Below are positions 33,540 through 43,027 of a stretch of 64,000 bases of DNA, piece by piece (within the stretch, counting starts at the first letter, position 1; each line of letters opens with the position of its first letter). The notes beneath the pieces were generated by a model. That model ran no database searches and was not told the DNA's origin. It saw only the letters and a program-made list of their open reading frames with translations. The position numbers were made by a program, and so were the translations under genes. Origin of the DNA: SOKP01 sp048887165. Lineage in GTDB: Archaea; Asgardarchaeota; Lokiarchaeia; Sigyniarchaeales; SOKP01. The stretch covers positions 6,537 to 70,536 of the forward strand of contig JBHLJZ010000007.1 in assembly GCA_048887165.1 (NCBI GenBank), given 5' to 3'.

Positions 33540-34367
33540 ATGAAAATGAAAAATGAAACCGCCATTGTAAGTGGTTCCACAAGTGGTATTGGGAAAAAAA
33601 TTGCTGAATTATTTCTAAAAGAGGGGTGTAAAGTAGCAATTTGTTCCAGAAATGAAAACAGGGTCAAAGAGACTCTCACAGAATTTAAAGAAAAATTTGG
33701 TGATTCTGTTATCGGAGCAACTTGTGATGTTTCTGATCCCAACTCAGTAAAATCTTTTATAGAAAAAACGATTGAGACCTTTGGTTCAGTTCGGATTTTA
33801 GTTGCAAATGCGGGATTAAATTTAACCTATGGTCCACTTGAATATATACCCTTTGAAAAAGCAATTAACGATGCTAAAACTGTAATTGGAATTAACTTAA
33901 TAGGGACAATAAATTCTATTTCTGCTGTACTACCTCAGATGGTTAAACAAAGATATGGGCGAATTGTTACTCTTGGAGGTGCAGGTGCTGACAGACCAAT
34001 GGAAAATATGACTTTTTATTCAGCTTCAAAGGGAGGGATTCTTTCCTTCTCCAAATGCCTCGCAAAGGAATTTGAAGCTAATGATTATGACATAAAAATT
34101 AATATCTTCTTTCCAGGGATGATAGCCACTAATTTATATAAAAACACGCAACTAATAGAAGGCTGGACAGATCAAGAAACATATCAACGTGATTTGGATA
34201 TGATTCATGAACATGTAGCAACTGACATTGAAGAGAGTTGTAGCAAAGTTATTCCGTTTGTCTTACCTAGTTGTAAAGACAATGGCAAGTCATTTAGAGG
34301 CTTTTCTGTTGTAAAACTAATAAAGGGGTTTAGAAAACTCTCCAAGGAAAGGAAAAAAATGGAATGA
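33540..34367 (+). CDS. Short-chain dehydrogenase/reductase
   Basis: A 275-residue classical SDR. The nucleotide-binding motif is VSGSTSGIGKKIA (residues 10-22), with DVSDP and ANAGLN following, and the catalytic YSASKGG near residue 160 preceded by a serine-containing strand. It oxidises or reduces an alcohol/ketone with NAD(P). The stop overlaps the ATG of the ICMT-like gene by 4 bases (ATGA), so the two form an operon. A fatty-acyl, isoprenoid or sugar substrate cannot be distinguished. Confidence 0.9.
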   Translation: MKMKNETAIVSGSTSGIGKKIAELFLKEGCKVAICSRNENRVKETLTEFKEKFGDSVIGATCDVSDPNSVKSFIEKTIETFGSVRILVANAGLNLTYGPLEYIPFEKAINDAKTVIGINLIGTINSISAVLPQMVKQRYGRIVTLGGAGADRPMENMTFYSASKGGILSFSKCLAKEFEANDYDIKINIFFPGMIATNLYKNTQLIEGWTDQETYQRDLDMIHEHVATDIEESCSKVIPFVLPSCKDNGKSFRGFSVVKLIKGFRKLSKERKKME

Positions 34368-35218
34368 AAGGAGTAGAAAAATTTAGAGAAAAACTACCTG
34401 ATTATCAGGGTAAAAGATTTCTTTTATTTATAGCAGTTGTGTTGGTTACTTTAGCAAGCTCATTAGTATTCCAGTTATTTATGGACTCACTACCACGAAT
34501 TTTTGGAGATGTGGCTATTTTACAAATTTTAGCGCCTTTTACTCCGATAATTGGTTCATTAATCGTTTTAACAATTGGTTTCTCAATTGTTTATAATTTC
34601 TGGAGGGTTCGGGAACAATATTTAATGAGATATGGCAAATTAGCTTATCAAAAAGCATTTAAATTCGTAGTAATTGGCGTTCCTATGGTTATTACTATTA
34701 TTATACACAGTTTTCTCCCTACAGATTTGATTGTACCCTATGATGACATTAATAGCATAAGTCAGTATTTAGCTAAACCTATTTTTGATATCTTTTTTGA
34801 CGTTTCAATCCTATGCTTTTTATTTAGGATTTTATTTTTTATTTTCTTCTTAGCTATAGGTTTAAGAGTAGTTAATGTTGCATTAAAGGTCTTTGGTATT
34901 GATTATATGGGATTAATTTACATTTTTTACCCAGAGGAGTCTACACTTCAAAACCATGAGATATATTCCATAATACGCCATCCAACATATCATACTTTAA
35001 TGTTACTCAGTATTAGCAGTATATTTTTCCGATTTTCAATTTACTCTTTTATCTATTTTCTAATTTTTATAATAGGGATAAATATTCATATTAAATTTGT
35101 AGAAGAAAAAGAGTTAATTGAGCGATTTGGAGAACAATATAAAAAATACAAGAAAGAGGTACCTGCACTCATTGTTAGATTTAAAGATCTAAAGAAATAT
35201 CTCTCTCTTATTTTTTGA
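34364..35218 (+). CDS. Isoprenylcysteine methyltransferase-like membrane protein
   Basis: A 284-residue membrane protein with about six helices. The C-terminal part has the ICMT/PEMT motif: IIRHPTYHTLM (RHP-x-Y), then EEKELIERFGEQYKKYKKEV. Such enzymes methylate isoprenylated cysteine carboxyls or phospholipids with SAM. It is coupled by a 4-base overlap to an SDR gene, suggesting a lipid-modifying pair. A related, shorter protein is encoded at 43024. Confidence 0.8.
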   Translation: MKGVEKFREKLPDYQGKRFLLFIAVVLVTLASSLVFQLFMDSLPRIFGDVAILQILAPFTPIIGSLIVLTIGFSIVYNFWRVREQYLMRYGKLAYQKAFKFVVIGVPMVITIIIHSFLPTDLIVPYDDINSISQYLAKPIFDIFFDVSILCFLFRILFFIFFLAIGLRVVNVALKVFGIDYMGLIYIFYPEESTLQNHEIYSIIRHPTYHTLMLLSISSIFFRFSIYSFIYFLIFIIGINIHIKFVEEKELIERFGEQYKKYKKEVPALIVRFKDLKKYLSLIF

Positions 35219-35429
35219 AATTATTAAAACTTGTCTTCTACTAGTTTAGCAAAATTCATAAAATTAAATTAGTCTTTTTTTTTTAAAAAGCTGTGGATTC
35301 CATTTACATAATTATGGATTTTGTTTAAAGATTGATAAAAAATGCAATAGTGGAATTTAATAATACTAAAATATAAAGAAATAAATTGTAATAAAAATAT
35401 AATACAAAAAGTAATTAGTTATATTTGTT
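35219..35429. other. AT-rich spacer before the nurA operon
   Basis: The 211 bases have no gene or RNA structure that I can support. They contain T-tracts after the ICMT-like gene (a T9 run near 35276-35284) and an A-rich stretch suiting the promoter of the NurA operon, but no distinct TATA box. Confidence 0.3.
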
Positions 35430-36554
35430 ATGGAAAAAAAGTCTCCATTAAAAGAATGCATTGATTTTATTCAAAGCTACAAAAAGGGATTAATTGAGGA
35501 CGACTCACCATTTTCTGAGGGCGATGATGAGGTTAGTTTTGATATCGTAGAAGATAGAATTTTTAGACTTCCTAAATGTGATGATATTAGAAAATTGGGT
35601 TTTGTAGATGGTGGAACATCTTCAATTTTAAGTGGAGCAGATTTTAATATAAGTTTAAATAGAGTTGCTGGAGTTAAATTTGAAAAAAATAAAGTAAGTG
35701 ACCTCATCAATACTCCAGAAGTTATAGAATTCTATACTGCTACGATTCTTCAGCCGATAAATGATGGCAAAATGGTATATAATATTCATCTTTTCCCAAG
35801 AGAGTCAAAATTTAAAGATTTTTTGCCTAATAAAGAGATTATTATTCCATTGGATGACGTTAGAATAATGGTGGGTTTCCGATTTATGCCAAATATAGAG
35901 ATATTTGGAGGTGTAGCAATGAGATTTGCTGAATGGACTTATGCCATGAAGTTTATCGAAAATGAATTAACTAGCGGGGATATATTCGTCAGAGATGGAT
36001 CACTTCAAACCGGGTATAAGAATGAGATTCTTTTAGTAAAGAATTTATACTCAGTTGCAGTAAAAAATAATGTTTATATAACTGGACTTTCAAAATCATG
36101 CAGGTTGATTACAAAAAATGGAGATTCTTTAATATCTCTCATTGATATGATTGGAAATCAAAAATATTCAGAAGAAGAATGGTATTATCATCCTATACAT
36201 CAAATAACAAGAGCAGATAATTTAGCTGATGTATATTTTGTAAAACTTCATAAATATGCTCGCTCACCTTTCAGGTTTGATATTTACTTAGAACAATCCA
36301 AAGGTTTAAGTCAACAAGAAAAAGAAGTCATTATCTCAAATATAGCGATTAACTCAAATGATTTATCGTTTCCAGGTTATCCTTATGGATTAATTAAAGT
36401 GGATCAACTGTGTAAAGTGGGCGAAAGAGAAATTGAACCCCAGAAAATTCATTTATTATCTGAATTTGATTCAGATATCTATCAAAGGTTTATTTTACCG
36501 CGTATACGTTCAATAGATGCGCATGATTTATTAAATTCAATAAGAAAAAATTAG
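35430..36554 (+). CDS. nurA: NurA nuclease
   Basis: A 374-residue NurA-family nuclease. The metal-binding first aspartate is in the FVDGGTSSIL segment (about residue 67), a second acidic stretch is VRDGSLQTG (about 189-197), and a basic segment follows. NurA is an exo/endonuclease that works with the HerA hexamer to resect DNA ends. It is 14 bases upstream of HerA, and the four genes (nurA, herA, mre11, rad50) are consecutive on one strand, the conserved archaeal cluster for 3' overhang production. Confidence 0.9.
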   Translation: MEKKSPLKECIDFIQSYKKGLIEDDSPFSEGDDEVSFDIVEDRIFRLPKCDDIRKLGFVDGGTSSILSGADFNISLNRVAGVKFEKNKVSDLINTPEVIEFYTATILQPINDGKMVYNIHLFPRESKFKDFLPNKEIIIPLDDVRIMVGFRFMPNIEIFGGVAMRFAEWTYAMKFIENELTSGDIFVRDGSLQTGYKNEILLVKNLYSVAVKNNVYITGLSKSCRLITKNGDSLISLIDMIGNQKYSEEEWYYHPIHQITRADNLADVYFVKLHKYARSPFRFDIYLEQSKGLSQQEKEVIISNIAINSNDLSFPGYPYGLIKVDQLCKVGEREIEPQKIHLLSEFDSDIYQRFILPRIRSIDAHDLLNSIRKN

Positions 36555-36568
36555 TAAAGGAATAATAA

Positions 36569-38164
36569 ATGACAGTTTTAGGAGATAAAATTGGTAGTTT
36601 TGTATCTGGTACTTTTGTCAAATTAATACTAAGACAAAAGTCTGATAAAGAATTTGAACTTGGAGAATTATTTGTTGCTGGAGAAAGCAAAGATAGTTAT
36701 TCTATATTTCAAATTAAAGATTTATATTATGGTTCTCAAATCCCTGATAGTTCTTTAGAACTTATGGTGGGATATGGATTAGAAAGGGAATCTTCTGATC
36801 TTAAAATTTATGAACCAGAATTAAGAAATTATGTTCTTGCACAAGCAAGAGAATTAATATCTGTAAATAAAAATCCTGAATCCCAGAAGTATGAGTTGTC
36901 AATACCTAAAAGATTACCCAAATTCTTTTCTGATGTATATAATCTTAATGAGTCCCACCTTCAATTTTTTAAAGAAGAGGAACTTAATGTTCCACTAAAT
37001 CTAGGGAAAGTACGTTCTGGTTCGAATGTTATGGATGTTGATGTAAAGTTAGAAGCGATAGACGTGTTAAAGCATCATATTCTAATACCTGCTGCGACAG
37101 GAAGGGGAAAGTCAAACTTAGTAAAAGTAGTACTATATGATCTCATGGAAAATGATAAATGTGGAAAATTGGTGTTTGACCCTCATAATGAATATTATGG
37201 AAGTATAACTCAGAAAGGATTACGAGATCATCCAAAGAGTTTTGAATTTTTAGATTACTATACAGTTAGAACTATACCGGGTGCTCTTAATTTACGATTT
37301 AATATTAATTTAATAAATCCTGGACATATAATAGACAGTATAAGTCTTACAGATCCTCAAATTCAGGCTTTGGTTGCATTTTATAGAGCATATAGAACAA
37401 AATGGATTCGAGAATTATTTAATGAATTCACTGATGATCGAAAGAATCAATTTGGAATACATCCTAATACTATAGAAGTTCTTAGAAGAAAAATTGGTAT
37501 ACTTTTACATATTTCAACCGATGATGAGGGGAATATCTTAGAAAATGGTATCTATACTTCTGATGGCCATGAACAAATAACACATGATATTTTAACTTCT
37601 TTATCAAAAGGTAAAACTGTTATAATTGATACTTCTTTATTTCAAGGTTCTGAAGAAATTTTTATTGCTTCTATAATCGTGGAATCTGTATTTAATGAAT
37701 ATAGAAGGCTTAAATTTAAAGATCAATTACAAGATAGACCAGTGATATCCATAGTAATTGAAGAGGCTCCACGAGTGATTGGAAAAAAAGTACTAGAATC
37801 TGTAGACAACGTTTTTGGAAAGATCGCTCGTGAAGGAAGAAAATTTCAAATTGGACTTGTTGCAATTACTCAGCTTCCAAGTGTCATAGACCGTGAAATC
37901 CTGGCTAATATGAATACTAAAATTATTTTAGGAAATGAAATGGGACCCGAACGTAGGGCTCTAATTGAAAGCTCAGCTCAAGATTTATCAGATGATTATC
38001 AAACTATTGGAAGTCTAGATAAAGGGGAAGCAATTGTAACCTCCACTTTTACGAAATTTGCTGTCCCAATTTATATCCCGCTGTTTGAAGATTTTATTAA
38101 AGGTGTTAAAAAAGAACCTGTTTCAAAAAAAAAAAGTAAAAGAATCTCACCAGGATTTTCATGA
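36569..38164 (+). CDS. herA: HerA bipolar DNA translocase
   Basis: A 531-residue HerA/FtsK-type ATPase. The N-terminal barrel (HAS-like, about residues 1-140) precedes the Walker A motif AATGRGKSNLVKV; the Walker B is VISIVIEEAPRVI and a late REGRKFQIGLVAITQLPS is the sensor region with the arginine finger. As a hexamer it pumps DNA toward NurA and supports Mre11-Rad50 resection. Its stop overlaps Mre11's ATG by 4 bases. Length is in the usual range (about 500-540). Confidence 0.93.
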   Translation: MTVLGDKIGSFVSGTFVKLILRQKSDKEFELGELFVAGESKDSYSIFQIKDLYYGSQIPDSSLELMVGYGLERESSDLKIYEPELRNYVLAQARELISVNKNPESQKYELSIPKRLPKFFSDVYNLNESHLQFFKEEELNVPLNLGKVRSGSNVMDVDVKLEAIDVLKHHILIPAATGRGKSNLVKVVLYDLMENDKCGKLVFDPHNEYYGSITQKGLRDHPKSFEFLDYYTVRTIPGALNLRFNINLINPGHIIDSISLTDPQIQALVAFYRAYRTKWIRELFNEFTDDRKNQFGIHPNTIEVLRRKIGILLHISTDDEGNILENGIYTSDGHEQITHDILTSLSKGKTVIIDTSLFQGSEEIFIASIIVESVFNEYRRLKFKDQLQDRPVISIVIEEAPRVIGKKVLESVDNVFGKIAREGRKFQIGLVAITQLPSVIDREILANMNTKIILGNEMGPERRALIESSAQDLSDDYQTIGSLDKGEAIVTSTFTKFAVPIYIPLFEDFIKGVKKEPVSKKKSKRISPGFS

Positions 38165-39510
38165 AATTACAGCAAACTAAATTATTTGATGACCAAAAAG
38201 AGAAAAAGATGAAATTTAAATTTGCTCATTTAGCCGATTGTCACTTAGGAGCATGGCGAAATGAGATTCTAAATCAAATAGGATTTGAGGCATTTAAAAA
38301 AGCGATTGATAAAATTATTGAAGAAAAAGTAAATTTTGTTATAATCAGTGGGGATTTGTATGATGTAAGCAATCCGAGGATTTCCATTGTAGATTTATCT
38401 GTTAAAGAATTAAAAAGATTGAAAGATAACAATATTCCTGTTTATGGAATTATGGGTTCTCATGATTTTTCTCCCTCCAATCGAACTATGATACGTCCTT
38501 TAATATCTGCCGATCTATATACTGACGTTTCTAAAGGAGAGATAATTGATAACGGGAAATTAAGATTGATGTTTACTGAAGATCCGAGGACTAGAATCAA
38601 GATCACAGGTTTAAGAGCAAGAAAAAGAAGCTTGGAGATAGAAGATTATAAAACTTTAGATAGAGACAATCTCGAGAAGGAAAAAGGTGCGAAGATTTTT
38701 GTACTTCATACCTTACTAAGTGAACTAAAACCTAAAGAATATAGAGATATGGAATCCGCTCCCAAATCGTTATTGCCCCCCAATTTTGATTATTATGCTG
38801 GTGGACATCTTCATAAAACTGTTCCTGAAATATTAAGAGAAAGTGAAGAACCACTCAATATTAATGATAAAAATAATATAGTTTATCCTGGATCTCTTTA
38901 TCCAACAGATTTTCGAGAACTTGAAAAATATCAGTATGGTGGATTTTGTATTATTTCTGGAGATTTAGATAATGATTCAGAAATTTCAAATCTGAAAGCT
39001 CACTTTATATCAATTCAAATAAAAGAGATTTGCTCAGTTCTAATTGATTGTAATAATAAGACTGTAAAAGAAGCTCTTGATTATATTGTTAAATCAATAT
39101 CACATTTGGATGTTAATGGAAAAATTGTTACTGTTCGAATTATTGGTACTTTAGCTTCTGGAAAAGCTTATGAAATTAAACCAAACGAAATCAAACAATT
39201 AATTATGGATAAAGGCGCTATCGAGGTTTTAATAAATAAAAATGCTCTTGTCTCAAAAGAATATTCATCTAAAAGAGTTGTTGTTGGAAAAACAAATAAA
39301 CAAATTGAGGATGTATTAATCCATGAACATGCTCAACAAACTAGAATTAAAAAAATCTCTAAAGATATTATGGAAAATAAAATCCACGAAATTTTAGAAG
39401 TTTTGGGTATAGAAAGAGAAGAAGGCCAAAAAGTTAAGGAATATAATGAAGATTTACTGCAAAAGTTTCTTGCTATTTTCGATATAGCTGATGAGGAGGA
39501 TAAGACTTGA
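38161..39510 (+). CDS. mre11: Mre11 nuclease
   Basis: A 449-residue calcineurin-like phosphoesterase nuclease. The motifs AHLADCHLGAW, ISGDLYDV, GSHDFSP and GGHLHK carry the metal ligands in family order; HTLLSE lies between. The C-terminal part (after about residue 290) is the cap and Rad50-binding region. With Rad50 it processes DNA double-strand ends. The overlap with herA (4 bases) supports the ATG at 38161; an internal ATG at codon 17 (38209) also precedes the core. The stop overlaps the TTG of rad50. Confidence 0.93.
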   Translation: MKLQQTKLFDDQKEKKMKFKFAHLADCHLGAWRNEILNQIGFEAFKKAIDKIIEEKVNFVIISGDLYDVSNPRISIVDLSVKELKRLKDNNIPVYGIMGSHDFSPSNRTMIRPLISADLYTDVSKGEIIDNGKLRLMFTEDPRTRIKITGLRARKRSLEIEDYKTLDRDNLEKEKGAKIFVLHTLLSELKPKEYRDMESAPKSLLPPNFDYYAGGHLHKTVPEILRESEEPLNINDKNNIVYPGSLYPTDFRELEKYQYGGFCIISGDLDNDSEISNLKAHFISIQIKEICSVLIDCNNKTVKEALDYIVKSISHLDVNGKIVTVRIIGTLASGKAYEIKPNEIKQLIMDKGAIEVLINKNALVSKEYSSKRVVVGKTNKQIEDVLIHEHAQQTRIKKISKDIMENKIHEILEVLGIEREEGQKVKEYNEDLLQKFLAIFDIADEEDKT

Positions 39511-41589
39511 TATTGGAATCGATTGAGATTAAAAACATTAGAAGTATAAAAAATTTAGAATTAGAATTTCCTCAAACAACAGTACTTTTTTTTGGAGATA
39601 TTGGAAGTGGCAAATCCTCAGTATTGAAAGCAATCGAATTCGCATTATTTGGTATTTTGACAAGTGCTGATCTAAGTGGTGAGTCGATTCTAAGACGTGG
39701 TGAAAATACTGCTTTTGTAAAATTGACTTTTTTAGTTGATGAAAATAAGTACACTATAGAAAGGGGTCTTTCAAAAAATAGTAAAGGACAGATATCCCAA
39801 ACAAAAGGCTTATTAATTGCTAATGGTAGTCCTGCTTCTTATGCCGCTACTGATTTACGGAGGAAAATACTAGAGATTCTTAATTATTCGGTTACTAGAT
39901 ATGAAAGGGCAAAAAGTATTGATCTTTTTAGATATACAGTTTATACACCTCAAGAATCTGTAAAAGAAATTTTAGAAGCGAATCCAGATATCCGATTTGA
40001 AATCTTAAAGGATGTTTTTGGGATTGAAAAATATGAGGTTTCTTTAAGAAATATCAGTATTATTACTGATTATTTAAGAGATAAAATTAAAGAAATAAAG
40101 ATTATAACAAAACAATTTGAAAATCTTAATGAATTAATCCTTCAAAAAGAAGAGGATTTATCAAGTCAAAAATCTAAGATAATTGTATTAAATAAAAGTA
40201 GGGAATTAAAACAAAAAGAAATTGATAATCTCCAACAAGATCTTAAGAAAGCAAGATTAAAAAAAGAAGGTTTTGCTAAAAAGGTAGTAGAACTAGAGAA
40301 TAAAGAAAGTTTATATAAAGAAAATATAGATTTAAGGGAAAAGTGTAAAAAAGNNNNNNNNNNATAACACTCAAAACAATATAAAGAAGCAGGAAAATGA
40401 AGCAAAAAAAATTATATTAAAAAAATTATCATTAAAATTAAATGAGGAGCAATTTCGAGAACAAATTTCTGAATTAAGAAGGAGTCTTTCAAGCAAGGAA
40501 AAAAAGAAAGCTGTTATAGAACAAAAAATTAAGGATATAGATAAATTATTGGAGCAAGGAAAATGTTCTTTGTGCGGTCAAGAAATTCATGAAGAAGAGA
40601 GATTTAAAAAAGAACTTAATGAAGCACTAGAAACTGTTGATTCAATCTCAAAAGATCTGGAAAAAATTTCAACCGATATTAAGAATTTTGAGGAAGGATT
40701 AAAAGATTTACAAGAATTTAAAGCAAACAAAGAAAAAAGAGAACTGTATGAAAAATTAATAGAAACTAGTAAAAAACAAGAAAAGGATCTACAACAAAGG
40801 CTTGGAGATTTAGATATTAAAGTAGAGAAATTAAAAAAAGAATTGAAAGACGCATTAAACATTTTTAAAGTATCTAATATCGCAAGTCTAAGAAATTTAG
40901 AAAACGAATTTAAAAATAATGTAAATTCACTCGAAGAAAAAATAGATAAGTTTAAGTCAGAAAAAAATGATCTTGATAAAAAAATAAGTGCAGAAGAAAA
41001 AGCAATAGAGTTTTTAGAAAATGAAATTAATCAAACAAAAGCTAACATAGAACTTAAAAAAAAGTTGAGCCAAAAGTTAGAATATTTAACTGAAATTAGA
41101 TATTGGGCGATCCAAGAATTTCCAACTCTATTGAGGGATATTGAAAGAGAAATAATGATTTCAAGTGCCAGACATTTCAATTCGTATTTTAAAGAATGGT
41201 TTAATATCTTAGTAGAAGAAGGAAATATAGAAGTAGAGATTCGTATTGATGATTTTCAACCATTAATTAATGTTAATGGTCATGATTCCCCTTTTCATGA
41301 CCTTTCGGGTGGGGAAAAAAGCGCTATATCTTTAGCTTATAGACTAGGATTAAATAAAATAATTAATGAAAGGTATCAAGAAGTTAAGACTAAAGATTTA
41401 TTAATATTAGATGAGCCTACCGATGGATTTAGTCAACAACAAGTTAATAGAATGCAAGAAATTTTTAATACTCTAAATACTTCTCAAATGATCATTATTT
41501 CTCACGAAAGGGTATTAGATTCTTTTGTAACAGATATTTTTACCTTTAAAAAAAGAAATCATCAAACTTATGTGGTTAAAGAAACGTAA
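39507..41589 (+). CDS. rad50: Rad50 ATPase, interrupted by sequence gap
   Basis: Starts at TTG (overlapping the mre11 stop; GAGGAGGA ribosome site just upstream) and reads to 41589 with a 10-N gap at 40354-40363. The Walker A (GDIGSGKSS, residues 30-38), the Cys zinc hook (CSLCGQ, about residue 352), the signature LSGGEKSAISLAY and Walker B LLILDEPTDGF are present. The total is near 694 codons plus whatever is missing; both arms are about 340-350 residues from the hook, so little sequence is probably lost, and the coiled coil is shorter than in the well-studied 850-880-residue archaeal proteins. A gap length that is a multiple of three plus one shift restores the frame. Confidence 0.9.
40354..40363. 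other. Assembly gap (10 N) inside rad50
   Basis: Ten undetermined bases. The downstream frame is offset by one relative to the upstream frame if the gap really were ten bases, so ten is a placeholder or one base is wrong. Confidence 0.95.
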
Positions 41590-41632
41590 AACTACTTTAT
41601 CAGAGATTCATACTTCACTCTAACTTCAAAAG

Positions 41633-41667
41633 TTTAATCTATAAAAGTATGTCTACGTTAGATTAAA
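41633..41667 (+). promoter_or_regulatory. Inverted repeat flanking a TATA box, MBL gene promoter
   Basis: Perfect 9-base arms TTTAATCTA (41633-41641) and TAGATTAAA (41659-41667) flank TATAAAAGTA. The start codon of the MBL gene is at 41716. A bound protein would cover the TATA box; the same arrangement occurs at the cold-shock gene with a different repeat. Confidence 0.5.
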
Positions 41668-41715
41668 TACTTTCCTAAAAGAAGTAATATTGACTAATAT
41701 AAATTTGATCGTCTA

Positions 41716-42555
41716 ATGAAGTTTGAGAAAATTGAATTTGATTCTATATATATGGATATTTATAAATTATCAGAAGGTATATATGCCACAATTTTTAATC
41801 AAGAAATAGGAGCCAGTTCGAACGCGGGATTCTTTGACCTAGGAAATATAACCATAGTATTTGACACATTAATGGACCCGTGGGCTACTAAAGACTTGAT
41901 AAGAGCAACTAAGCTAATTACAAATAAAGATCCTTTCTTATTAATTAATAGTCATTATCATCTCGATCATACATTTGGAAATAGATTGTTTTCTAATTCG
42001 ATGCCTATTATGAGTAGTCCTGGTACATTCGAACAATTTGATAAAGCACTTAATGAAGCATTTAAACGACTTCAGGATATAGCACCGGGGGAATTGAACA
42101 GAACTAAAGAATTATTACAAACAGAAAAAGATCCTAAGAAGGTTCGTGAATATCAAAACGATATTGAAACATATAAAGAAGTACAAGCTCCCGATTTTAA
42201 ATTAAGAGCGCCAGATTTTCTACTCTCTAATAAAATGGTAATCAATGGTACTGAAAGATCTGTTGAGATAATTAATGTAGGAAATGCACATTCCTATGAT
42301 GATGTAATCGCTTATTTTCCGGATGAAAAAATCTGTTTTATGGGAGATTTACTTTTTGCTCAATTAGATCCAGAATGGGCTAAAGGTATTAATGGTATTC
42401 CATGGTCAATAGACCCACAAAGCTTTAGAGATCTGATGAATAGCTATCTCGAAAAAGATATAGAAGTCTTTGTTCCAGGTCATGGAACTTTATGCTCAAA
42501 AAAAGAAGTTAAGAATACAATTGAATTTCTCGAAACCTATTTTCTTAAGAAATAA
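41716..42555 (+). CDS. MBL-fold metallo-hydrolase
   Basis: A 279-residue metallo-beta-lactamase-fold protein. The metal motif is NSHYHLDHTFG (HxHxDH), and MGDLLFAQ and VPGHG supply later ligands. The insertion of about 60 residues after the first motif (residues 95-150, helical) is typical of glyoxalase-II-like and related hydrolases of archaea; PWSIDPQSF in the C-terminal part resembles SAM-dependent alkyl/aryl sulfatase relatives only weakly. Function unknown. Its promoter has an unusual inverted repeat. Confidence 0.85.
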   Translation: MKFEKIEFDSIYMDIYKLSEGIYATIFNQEIGASSNAGFFDLGNITIVFDTLMDPWATKDLIRATKLITNKDPFLLINSHYHLDHTFGNRLFSNSMPIMSSPGTFEQFDKALNEAFKRLQDIAPGELNRTKELLQTEKDPKKVREYQNDIETYKEVQAPDFKLRAPDFLLSNKMVINGTERSVEIINVGNAHSYDDVIAYFPDEKICFMGDLLFAQLDPEWAKGINGIPWSIDPQSFRDLMNSYLEKDIEVFVPGHGTLCSKKEVKNTIEFLETYFLKK

Positions 42556-42739
42556 TAATTGAGAGCTTAATTCTATATAAATATTATTTTTCTTTCATCG
42601 GTTTTCTTCAATATTATTCAGATTCTCAAAGAATTCCTTCTTTAATTTTCGGATATTTTTTTTCTTTCGAATGCGATAATAGATGTAACCCTATTGTAGG
42701 AAACAAAGCTTATAGATAAATATAGTTTCTATGTATTTT

Positions 42740-42801
42740 GAATAATTATTCGCAAAACTTAAATACCTCTAATTATTTATAATGAATAGTTATTCGAATA
42801 A
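42740..42801 (+). promoter_or_regulatory. Two 12-base palindromes flanking a TATA-like box
   Basis: GAATAATTATTC (42740-42751) and TTATTCGAATAA (42790-42801) are perfect 12-base palindromes that share the TTATTC half-site. A TATA-like TTAAATAC lies between them at about 42759-42766. Both precede the small zinc-ribbon gene (start 42836), so they look like paired operator sites. Confidence 0.5.
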
Positions 42802-42835
42802 TTAATTGAAGAAAACAAAATAGAGATGGTATAAA

Positions 42836-43027
42836 TTGAAGAGTTATCAGGAGATGATTAAAACAGATATTTTTGATAAAAAAGATTCATATGCCGTGGA
42901 TACTAACATTACTAAGATGTGTTGGAGTTGCGAGACTAAAAATAAGTCAGGTTATATGGTCAAAGATATTTCAAAAAATCGTAGAATATTTTTCTGTCAA
43001 GATTGTTATAATAAGTTGACTAGTTAA
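42836..43027 (+). CDS. Small zinc-ribbon protein
   Basis: A 63-residue protein with two cysteine pairs, CWSCETKN and CQDCYNKL, about 30 residues apart, forming one zinc ribbon. TTG at 42836 is the start; no ribosome site is strong. It may be a small regulatory or ribosome-associated protein. The two 12-base palindromes upstream suggest tight control. Its end overlaps the convergent methyltransferase-like gene by 4 bases. Confidence 0.65.
   Translation: MKSYQEMIKTDIFDKKDSYAVDTNITKMCWSCETKNKSGYMVKDISKNRRIFFCQDCYNKLTS

Noticed and set aside
42556..42735. Possible regulatory RNA between the MBL gene and the zinc-ribbon gene
   Set aside because: The region is pyrimidine-rich on the plus strand and shows only short imperfect pairing, so no structure could be supported.
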